Of a DNA stretch of 11,914 nt, positions 6,547 to 11,914 are shown piece by piece (within the stretch, counting starts at the first letter, position 1; every line of letters starts with the position of its first letter). Below the pieces are notes generated by a model. The model saw only the letters and a program-made list of their open reading frames with translations, ran no database searches and was not told the origin of the DNA. Source of the DNA: Oscillospiraceae bacterium. Lineage in GTDB: Bacteria; Bacillota; Clostridia; Oscillospirales; Acutalibacteraceae. Where the stretch lies: contig DXWE01000038.1 in NCBI GenBank assembly GCA_019417045.1, positions 1 through 11,914 on the forward strand, in the 5' to 3' direction. A program made the translations under genes and the position numbers.

Positions 6547-7484
6547 GCCGGCGTCCCCCCTTTCTGCTTTTTCCGGCCCTTGAAGATCCTGCTCTTCAGA
6601 TAGGGGATGGCCAGCGCGACCGCCACGATGATCGCGGTGAACAGCTTCAGGTCATCCGTGCTCAGCCCCAGCTGCAGCACCAGCGCGATGATAATGCGGT
6701 ACAGCACCGACCCAAAGACCACCGCAATTAGCCGGATCGCAAACGGGAACTTCTTGCGGCACACCGCCTCGCCGACCACCAGCCCGATGATGACAGAGGC
6801 CAGCCCGGTCACAATCGCGCCGGTGCCCATCTTCACGTCGCTGTATCCCTGATATTGGGCGATCATCGCGCCCGACAGGGAGACCAGCGCGTTGCTGATG
6901 AGCAGTGCGAGGATTTTCATCCAGTCGGTGCTCACCCCGAGCGCGCGGGCCATGTATTCGTTGTTGCCGGTCGCGCGGATGGCGCTGCCCACCTCCGTGC
7001 CGAAGAACCAGTAGAGGAACCCGACGATCACGGCGAGAAACACCCCGCCGATGAGGATGGTCGCGACTTCCTGGGAGAGCGCCGGGAACCACTCCCGGAC
7101 GATTTTCACCATGGTGGGGATCTTCAGTCCGAACGAGATGTTCGGGGTGCCCATGATGCGGATGTTGATGGAATACAGTGCGATCATGGACAAGATCCCG
7201 GACAGAATCGCCGGAATTTTGAGCTTGGTGTGCAGCAGCCCGGTGACGGCGCCCGCCGCCATGCCCGCCACCGTTGCAAACAGCAGCGAGAGAAACGGGT
7301 CCATCCCGTTTTTCACCAGGATGGCGGAGACCGCGCCGCCCAACGCCAGACTGCCGTCCACCGTCAGGTCCGCGTAGTCGAGAATTTTGTACGTCACATA
7401 GACGCCCAGGGCCATGACGCCCCACAACAGGCCCTGTGCCACCGCGCCGGGCATGGCGCGCAGCAGGGCGGAAAAGAATTCCAT
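6540..7484 (-). CDS. ABC importer permease (BPD_transp_2-type)
   Basis: Integral membrane channel subunit of 314 residues with about eight to ten hydrophobic segments (for example 17-33, 44-57, 64-84, 92-108, 140-161, 190-210, 222-240, 252-272, 281-296). The cytoplasmic loop GSAIRATGNNEYMARALGVS (167-186) is the coupling-helix region typical of the branched-chain-amino-acid/ribose permease superfamily. The C-terminus is basic (KGRKKQKGG). ATG 7484 has AGAGAGGA 8 nt upstream. It is the second gene of the operon, separated from the lipoprotein gene by a 74-nt gap holding a hairpin and overlapping the ATPase gene. Confidence 0.92.
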   Translation of the reverse strand: MEFFSALLRAMPGAVAQGLLWGVMALGVYVTYKILDYADLTVDGSLALGGAVSAILVKNGMDPFLSLLFATVAGMAAGAVTGLLHTKLKIPAILSGILSMIALYSINIRIMGTPNISFGLKIPTMVKIVREWFPALSQEVATILIGGVFLAVIVGFLYWFFGTEVGSAIRATGNNEYMARALGVSTDWMKILALLISNALVSLSGAMIAQYQGYSDVKMGTGAIVTGLASVIIGLVVGEAVCRKKFPFAIRLIAVVFGSVLYRIIIALVLQLGLSTDDLKLFTAIIVAVALAIPYLKSRIFKGRKKQKGGTPAC

Positions 7485-7509
7485 GACAATATCCTCTCTA
7501 GACAGGAGT

Positions 7510-7539
7510 AACAGGCGATGAGGGAGCCCATCGCCTGTT
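7510..7539 (-). other. Intergenic hairpin between lipoprotein and permease genes
   Basis: A perfect 11-bp inverted repeat, AACAGGCGATG/CATCGCCTGTT, with an 8-nt loop sits in the 74-nt gap. On the minus strand it is followed by ACTCC rather than a T tract, so it is a poor terminator. It more likely stabilises the upstream lipoprotein mRNA or attenuates the membrane-subunit genes, as is common in importer operons. Confidence 0.7.
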
Positions 7540-7558
7540 TACAGGATGAATGGCCGGA

Positions 7559-8602
7559 TTATTCGACAAACGTGGCCGAGGCAGCCAGGTCGTCCGGGAT
7601 GGTCACGCCGAGCGCGTCCGCCGTGGTCTTGTTGATCGTCAGCGCAAAATCGGTCAGATACCCGATCGGCATGGTGGCCGGTTCGGCCTCGCCCTTCAGG
7701 ATCTGCACCGCCTGTTCGCCCGTCAGCTTGCCGAGCTCGGTGTAGTTGATACCATAGGTGGCGAGCCCGCCGCCCGAGACCATGCCCTCTTCACCCACGA
7801 TGACCGGCAGCCCGGCAGGGGTGGTGATCTGCGTCACGCTGGTCATGGCGCCCGCGAGCGTGTTGTCGGTGGGCACATACAGCGCGTCCACCTTGCCGAT
7901 CGCGGACTGGGTGACCTGCTGGATCTCGTTGGCCTCGGAGATGGTGTAATCCTCGGTCTCAATCCCGAGCGCGGCCGCCGCCTCCTTCGCAAGGTTCACC
8001 TGGAATTCCGAATTGGATTCGGAGGAGGTATAGAGCATGCCGACCTTTTTCACATTGGGATACAGCTGCTTGAGCAGCTCCATCTGCTCCTTGACCGGCG
8101 TGAGGTCGGAGGTGCCGGACACGTTGCCGCCGGGCGCCTCGTTGCTCTCCACCAGCCCGGAATCCGCCGGGTCGGTGATCGCCGTGACGAGGATCGGGAT
8201 GTCCTGCGTGACGGTGGCGACCGCCTGTGCCGCCGGCGTCGCGATCGCCAGGATCAGATCGCACTGGTTGCTCACCAGCGTCTGCGCGATCGTCTGGCAG
8301 TTCGACTGGTCGTTTTGTGCGTTGTAATACTTGATCTCTATGTTCTGCCCGTCGACATAGCCGTTCTCCTCCAGCGCGTCGACAAAGCCGACCCGCGCCG
8401 CGTCGAGCGCCGGGTGCTCCATCAGCTGGATGATACCGATGACCTTCGGATCTGTGTTCGAATCGGCCGAGGCTCCCGAATCAGCGGAAGTTCCCGAATC
8501 GGGGCTGCTGGAATCCGGGTTTCCGCTGCACGCGGCGAGACCCAGCGCCAACAGGGAGACGACCGCCAACAGGGCCGCCAGCTTTTTGGTCAGTTTTTTC
8601 AT
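7559..8602 (-). CDS. ABC importer substrate-binding lipoprotein (ABC_sub_bind/TrpX-like)
   Basis: Extracellular lipid-anchored receptor of the importer, 347 residues. It has a basic N-terminus (MKKLTKK), a hydrophobic core and the lipobox L-A-A-C with lipidated Cys25. A Ser/Asp/Gly-rich linker (about 26-52) leads to a two-lobed binding domain beginning VIGIIQLMEHPALDAARVGF. Segments such as YYNAQNDQSNCQTIAQTLV, CDLILAIATPAAQAV and ALYVPTDNTL are typical of the ABC_sub_bind family. Characterised members bind aromatic amino acids (pneumococcal TrpX, C. difficile CD0873); the ligand here is not determined. ATG 8602 is chosen over ATG 8617: it gives a standard signal peptide, and the GAGGGTG site lies between the two. 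First gene of the operon, about 50 nt downstream of its promoter. Confidence 0.93.
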   Translation of the reverse strand: MKKLTKKLAALLAVVSLLALGLAACSGNPDSSSPDSGTSADSGASADSNTDPKVIGIIQLMEHPALDAARVGFVDALEENGYVDGQNIEIKYYNAQNDQSNCQTIAQTLVSNQCDLILAIATPAAQAVATVTQDIPILVTAITDPADSGLVESNEAPGGNVSGTSDLTPVKEQMELLKQLYPNVKKVGMLYTSSESNSEFQVNLAKEAAAALGIETEDYTISEANEIQQVTQSAIGKVDALYVPTDNTLAGAMTSVTQITTPAGLPVIVGEEGMVSGGGLATYGINYTELGKLTGEQAVQILKGEAEPATMPIGYLTDFALTINKTTADALGVTIPDDLAASATFVE

Positions 8603-8659
8603 GTGTTTCACCCTCATCTGATAATTTCAGCGCTTTCCATCGCTAAATCAAGTGGTGAT

Positions 8660-8688
8660 AGTATACCATAGGAAAGGCGGTTTGTCAA
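8660..8688 (-). promoter_or_regulatory. Sigma-A promoter of the ABC importer operon
   Basis: On the minus strand a perfect -35 TTGACA (8688-8683) and -10 TATACT (8665-8660) are 17 nt apart. The leader to ATG 8602 is about 50 nt, too short for a T-box or typical riboswitch, so any ligand control must act through a repressor. The A/T-rich stretch just upstream (8695-8714) could act as an UP element. Confidence 0.88.
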
Positions 8689-8782
8689 CTGTTTCTATGA
8701 CAAAAAGTCGAAAATGGCAGGCCCCTTCGTGGATGGTCAACCGGAAGAGGTCCTGCCGGTGATCGGAGAGAGTCAAAAAGTC

Positions 8783-8874
8783 AAAAAAGCAGCACCGGTC
8801 GGATCCCGTTGTATCAGAGGAATACGGATCGCGGCCTCGGTAGCCGTGCCGGTTCAGGCGCACGGCGACCGGTG
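8783..8874 (-). terminator. Probable structured terminator of the exporter-GNAT unit
   Basis: On the minus strand, starting 4 nt after the acetyltransferase stop codon, CACCGGTCG (8874-8866) can pair perfectly with CGACCGGTG (8801-8793). The region between holds a second hairpin, GCCGTGC/GCACGGC (8866-8860 with 8849-8843). The outer stem is followed by CTGC and TTTTTT (8788-8783). It resembles a multi-stem intrinsic terminator, though the large enclosed loop makes the fold uncertain. Confidence 0.45.
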
Positions 8875-8884
8875 GTATCAGAGG
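8811..8884. repeat. Pair of 10-bp direct repeats GTATCAGAGG
   Basis: GTATCAGAGG occurs at 8811-8820 and again at 8875-8884, 64 bp apart. Flanking similarity extends a few bases to the left (CCGTTGTATCAGAGG against CCGGTGGTATCAGAGG). The second copy spans the acetyltransferase stop codon. It may be a small local duplication or chance. Confidence 0.4.
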
Positions 8885-9480
8885 GAAACGGGCAGCAGCT
8901 CCCCGCCGGGACGGGCAATTTTGACCTGTGTGGTCAGATACTCCGGCGCGAACAGCCCGCGGTAGAGCGCGGCCAGCCGGGCATATACCGCTTCGTCCGC
9001 CGGCCCGCCGCCTTCTCCCGGCAGGCACAGGATGGAGTAGCGCACGCCGAACGCCTCGCTGTGCACGCCGGTGAGGCGGGCGCCGTGCCGCTGATAAAAG
9101 GTATTGCGGCGCAGGCGTGTCTCCCGCTCTTCGGAGGTGCGTGCGGCGTCCACCAGCTCGGTCTCGAGCAGCATCCCGCCCCGGTTTCGATAGGTGTCGC
9201 CGAGCAGGTCAAAGCACTGCCCGCCGATCCCGCCGCCGCGGCGGTGGGGCAGCACGGCAAAATAGTCGAGCAGCACAGCGCCCCGATCCCGGGGGGCGAG
9301 CACACACGCATAGGCGCACAGTTCCCCGCGGTCGTAAAACGTATGGCACTCGTAGGTCCCGCGCTCGGCCAGCCGGACGAGCCAGTCACAGGGCTTCAGT
9401 TCATCAGCCGGGAAGTCGCGGCGCAGATGGGTGTCATAGAGATCCGGCAGCTCTTTCAGTGGCAGAGGCTGTATATTCAT
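8878..9480 (-). CDS. GNAT-family N-acetyltransferase
   Basis: Predicted acetyl-CoA-dependent acetyltransferase of 200 residues. The N-terminus (MNIQPLPLKELPDLYDTHL and DFPADELKP) resembles a GNAT subgroup I associate with gut Clostridia. Motif A is VLLDYFAVLPHRRGGGIG, with the CoA loop R81-x-x-G84-x-G86. FYQRHGARL (128-136) corresponds to motif B, and a C-terminal extension (about 155-200) follows. The substrate is unknown. ATG 9480 has AGGAGG 8 nt upstream. It begins 20 nt after the ABC exporter stop codon on the same strand, so it is almost certainly co-transcribed and may modify a compound handled by that exporter (inference). Confidence 0.85.
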   Translation of the reverse strand: MNIQPLPLKELPDLYDTHLRRDFPADELKPCDWLVRLAERGTYECHTFYDRGELCAYACVLAPRDRGAVLLDYFAVLPHRRGGGIGGQCFDLLGDTYRNRGGMLLETELVDAARTSEERETRLRRNTFYQRHGARLTGVHSEAFGVRYSILCLPGEGGGPADEAVYARLAALYRGLFAPEYLTTQVKIARPGGELLPVSL

Positions 9481-9500
9481 CTTGTTTTCCTCCTGGTTTT

Positions 9501-11405
9501 TTACGGGTTTTCACCGGCCGGCTCCCGATACCGGCTGGCCTGGGTGGTGAACAGGGTGTAATAGACCCCACGCCGTGCCATCAGCTGCGCATGGGTCCCC
9601 TCCTCCGCGACCGCGCCGCTATCCAGCACGACGATTTTGGAGGAGGAGAGCGCGCTCGAGAGGCGGTGGGAGACGAGCAGGGTGGTCTTGTCCCGGCGCA
9701 GCTCGTCAAACTGGCGGTAGATCTCCTGCTCGGCGAGCGGGTCCAGCGAGGCGGTCGGCTCGTCGAGAATCAGAATATCCGCGTCGCTGTAAAACGCACG
9801 GGCGACCGACAGCTTTTGCCACTGCCCGATGGACAGCTCGATCCCGTCGTCCTCAAAATATCGCATCAGCGGCGTGTCGTACCCCTGCGGCAGCCGCCCG
9901 ATGAACGAATCCGCGTCGCTCTCCACCGCCGCCTGCCGCACCGCAGCCGGGTCGGCCGGCTTGTGGATCTCTCCGAACGAGATGTTTTCGGACACGGTGA
10001 CGGCATACTTGCCGAAGTCCTGAAAGAGAATGCCAAACAGGGAATACAGCTGCTGCACGTCATACAGCCGGATGTCCCGGCCGTCCAGCAGGATCCGCCC
10101 GCCGGTGGGGTCGTACAGCCGGGTGAGCAGCTTGATGAGTGTCGTCTTGCCCGCCCCGTTCAGCCCGACGAGCATCACCGTCTCCCCGGCGTCGATCGAG
10201 AGATTGATGTGGGAGAGCACGTCCCGTTCGGTGCCGGGGTACCGGAAGCTCACATCCTCAAACCGGATCGTGTGCCCGGTGTGGCGGCGCACCGGCAGGG
10301 GGGGATCGGCCAGCGGCACGAGATGCTTTTCCTCCCGCATAAAGGCGATGAGGTTGTCCGTGAACAGGGTGCCCTCGTAGATCATCGTGGTGGTCGCGAT
10401 CAGGGAGGCGACGCCGGTGATGATGGAGTTCAGCGCCCCGGTATACAGCGAGTAATCCCCCACCTGCAGCTCCTGATGGTACACCTTGTAAGCGATGTAC
10501 AAAAACAGCAGGCAGTTGACCGCCACCGAGGCGAGGCTGAGCAGCGTGTTCCACAGCCCCTCGTTGCGGAACAGGCGCCGGATCCCGGCAAAATATTTCT
10601 GGAAGATCGCGTTGTACCGCACGGAAAAGGTGTCAGCCAGATCGAAGATGCGGATCTCCTTCACCCGGTCCTTGTCCACCATCAGGTCGGAAAAATACGT
10701 CAGCTGCCGCCGCTCCTTGGAGCGGCGCCGCATATATTGGAAATACTTTTTGCGGTAGACAAAGCTGACGATCGCCGCCGGCAGGGAGAGCAGCACGATC
10801 ACCACCGGCGCGAGCGGGTTGACCGCCCACAGGATCGCGACAAAGCTGACCACGCTGATGAGCGTGCTGATGACCGTGAAGGTGGCGTTCAAAATCTGGA
10901 TCGGGCGCATGCCCGCCTCCCGGTTGGCATTTTCCAGTTTGGTGTAAAAGTCCGGCAGGTCAAAGCTGCTCAGGTCGATCTCCCGGGCCTTCTGCATGAT
11001 CTTGACGCGGATGTGATTGACCACCAGCTCCCCCGCCATGCGGGAGACCATCGTCTGCACCGTGCCGGTTACACTGCGCAGGAACAGATAGACAAACTGG
11101 GCGGCGAGCAGCTCGAGGATCCATGCGAAGGCCACCGTCTCCGGGGACACATATGCCTCTGCCAGCAGGTTGAGAAGCTGCGCCGAGAGATACGCGCCCA
11201 CCACCGGCAGCACGCCGTTGAGCAGGGAGAGGGCGAGCATTGTGAGCAGAATCCACCGCCGTGTCTCCCAGACAAGCCCGATCGTGTAGAACAGGCGGCG
11301 GAAGAAGTTGCCGAGCAGCCGGCGTAGAAAGCCGGGCACCTCCCGCACCGAGCGGGGAAGCGGCTCCTTCGGCAGGCCGGCGTCGGAGGGAGGGGGTGGC
11401 CGCAT
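9501..11405 (-). CDS. ABC exporter half-transporter (membrane-ATPase fusion)
   Basis: The 634-residue protein has an N-terminal six-helix membrane domain (about 52-72, 92-112, 172-192, 195-218, 285-307, 323-345) and a C-terminal ATPase domain (about 380-620). It should work as a dimer exporting lipids, peptides or drugs; the substrate is unknown. ATPase motifs are Walker A GLNGAGKTT (414-422), Q-loop Gln462, a changed signature LSIGQ (524-528, normally LSGGQ), Walker B ILILDEP (545-551, Glu549), D-loop SLD and the switch His580. No partner half-transporter is adjacent, so a homodimer is likely. ATG 11405 has AAGGCGG about 8 nt upstream. First gene of the exporter-GNAT unit. Confidence 0.93.
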   Translation of the reverse strand: MRPPPPSDAGLPKEPLPRSVREVPGFLRRLLGNFFRRLFYTIGLVWETRRWILLTMLALSLLNGVLPVVGAYLSAQLLNLLAEAYVSPETVAFAWILELLAAQFVYLFLRSVTGTVQTMVSRMAGELVVNHIRVKIMQKAREIDLSSFDLPDFYTKLENANREAGMRPIQILNATFTVISTLISVVSFVAILWAVNPLAPVVIVLLSLPAAIVSFVYRKKYFQYMRRRSKERRQLTYFSDLMVDKDRVKEIRIFDLADTFSVRYNAIFQKYFAGIRRLFRNEGLWNTLLSLASVAVNCLLFLYIAYKVYHQELQVGDYSLYTGALNSIITGVASLIATTTMIYEGTLFTDNLIAFMREEKHLVPLADPPLPVRRHTGHTIRFEDVSFRYPGTERDVLSHINLSIDAGETVMLVGLNGAGKTTLIKLLTRLYDPTGGRILLDGRDIRLYDVQQLYSLFGILFQDFGKYAVTVSENISFGEIHKPADPAAVRQAAVESDADSFIGRLPQGYDTPLMRYFEDDGIELSIGQWQKLSVARAFYSDADILILDEPTASLDPLAEQEIYRQFDELRRDKTTLLVSHRLSSALSSSKIVVLDSGAVAEEGTHAQLMARRGVYYTLFTTQASRYREPAGENP

Positions 11406-11437
11406 AGATCATTCCGCCTTTCTGATCGTTTTATCCC

Positions 11438-11467
11438 ACTATACCATACCCGAGGGGGAAAAAGCAA
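11438..11467 (-). promoter_or_regulatory. Extended -10 promoter of the ABC exporter unit
   Basis: On the minus strand TGG-TATAGT gives an extended -10 (TATAGT, 11443-11438). A weak -35 TTGCTT (11467-11462) lies 18 nt upstream. Expected start is near 11431, about 25 nt before the ATG. Confidence 0.6.
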
Positions 11468-11507
11468 GGTGGGAGGGGACAAAGAGGCGATTCGTCTGAG
11501 AAAGATA

Positions 11508-11536
11508 TTGACATTTTATATAGAATATTTTACTAT
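11508..11536 (+). promoter_or_regulatory. Sigma-A promoter of the secreted esterase-like gene
   Basis: A perfect -35 TTGACA (11508-11513) is followed after 17 nt by TACTAT (11531-11536, 4/6). TATAAA starting at 11534 is an alternative. The leader to ATG 11597 (about 55 nt) is markedly AT-rich against the surrounding DNA. The ribosome binding site is AGAGG (11583-11587), 9 nt before the ATG. Confidence 0.6.
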
Positions 11537-11596
11537 AAAATATAACGATTACAGAAATTACCATTTAAATTATATAAAGAAAGAGAGGAAGAAGGT

Positions 11597-11914
11597 ATGA
11601 AAGGCAGAAGAGGAATGCGGCGTTTGGGAGCGGCGGTACTGGCGTTTGCCCTGCTGTTTTCGGCGCTTCCGACCGTGCTGCCGGCGGCTGCGGCGGAAGA
11701 GACGGTGGAGAAGACAGCGGTGGATCTGGTGCAGGATGGGCAGATCCGGTTTCACGGGCGCAGCCGCACGGTCGGCGGGTCGATCACCATGGACTGGACG
11801 GCCTCCGGGTATGAGTTCCTGTATACCGGCGGCGGGACGATCACCGCGCGGATGACCGGCAGCGGCCAGCCGATCGTGCGGATTCTCGTGAACGGCGAGG
11901 AACGCACGGTGGAG
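11597..11914 (+). CDS. Secreted protein, probable SGNH/CE2-type carbohydrate esterase, N-terminal part
   Basis: Only the first 106 codons are in the window. The protein starts with a Sec signal peptide: a basic start (MKGRRGMRR), a hydrophobic core (LGAAVLAFALLFSAL), and a likely cleavage after AAAA near residue 33, just before EETVEK. The visible mature part begins a beta-rich domain, IRFHGRSRTVGGSITMDWTA, followed by YEFLYTGGGTITARMTG and RILVNGEERTVE. This resembles the N-terminal jelly-roll of CE2-type acetyl-xylan esterases (HGR, sugar-binding strands, variable VNGE). The catalytic SGNH domain would lie beyond the edge and is not seen, so the esterase call is an inference from the N-terminal domain. 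Confidence 0.55.
   Translation, partial: MKGRRGMRRLGAAVLAFALLFSALPTVLPAAAAEETVEKTAVDLVQDGQIRFHGRSRTVGGSITMDWTASGYEFLYTGGGTITARMTGSGQPIVRILVNGEERTVE

Noticed and set aside
8620..8645. Catabolite-repression-like (cre) half-site GGAAAGCG downstream of the importer promoter
   Set aside because: Only one half fits the cre consensus and the other half has several mismatches, so a CcpA site cannot be claimed.
3502..8717. Shared 11-mer GTCGAAAATGG at 3502-3512 and 8707-8717, both near promoters
   Set aside because: In a 12-kb window several 11-base matches are expected by chance, the flanks do not match, and the two copies sit at different positions relative to their promoters.
9117..11327. A 736-codon open frame on the plus strand opposite the ABC exporter
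   Set aside because: It lies wholly antisense to the well-supported exporter and acetyltransferase genes, is rich in Arg, Ala, Pro and Gln, has no ribosome binding site and shows no recognisable domain. High GC at third positions opens such shadow frames. The same applies to long antisense frames at 229-948, 660-1595, 1721-2725, 5647-6603 and 7550-8671.
1..11914. Possible novel defence system, prophage, integrative element or CRISPR array
   Set aside because: No integrase, transposase, nuclease-defence module, toxin-antitoxin pair or regularly spaced repeats could be read on either strand; gene content is chromosomal and composition is even apart from short AT-rich promoter regions.

Overview
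The window looks like a GC-rich chromosomal segment from an anaerobic, low-GC-lineage (Firmicutes/Clostridia) bacterium, probably Oscillospiraceae-like. This rests on the plsX-rnc-smc housekeeping block, the YaaL/BofA pair (a sporulation-lineage signature), AGGAGG-type ribosome binding sites, sigma-A-like promoters and a TrpXYZ-type ABC importer. The genus assignment is inference. No mobile elements, CRISPR arrays, rRNA or tRNA genes were seen.

Layout. Positions 1-3360 (minus strand) hold a housekeeping operon transcribed plsX -> rnc -> smc from a promoter with exact sigma-A consensus hexamers; smc runs off the left edge at the start of its hinge. Divergent from it is a monocistronic plus-strand gene (3578-4021) for a cysteine-rich protein of unknown function, with its own promoter and a 34-bp perfect-palindrome terminator. 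A plus-strand pair follows: a CadC/SmtB-like metal-sensing ArsR repressor (4195-4575) and a YjcF/ElaA-like GNAT acetyltransferase (4626-5090). Converging on it are minus-strand yaaL (DUF2508) and bofA-like genes (5097-5629) that overlap by 4 nt.

Positions 5706-8688 (minus) are a complete ABC importer operon: promoter, lipoprotein of the ABC_sub_bind family, intergenic hairpin, BPD_transp_2-type permease, ATPase and rho-independent terminator. Positions 8783-11467 (minus) form a second transport unit: a half-size ABC exporter followed 20 nt later by a second GNAT acetyltransferase, ending in a structured A/T-tract region. Finally, 11597-11914 (plus) is the 5' end of a secreted protein, probably an SGNH/CE2-type carbohydrate esterase, behind an unusually AT-rich leader.

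The window is mostly ordinary chromosome. The points most worth a second look are an Asp-to-Asn change at a conserved RNase III active-site position, the missing acpP between plsX and rnc, the unrecognised Cys-rich gene, a metal sensor carrying two metal sites but adjacent only to an acetyltransferase, and yaaL-bofA away from recR with a possible sigma-E-type promoter.
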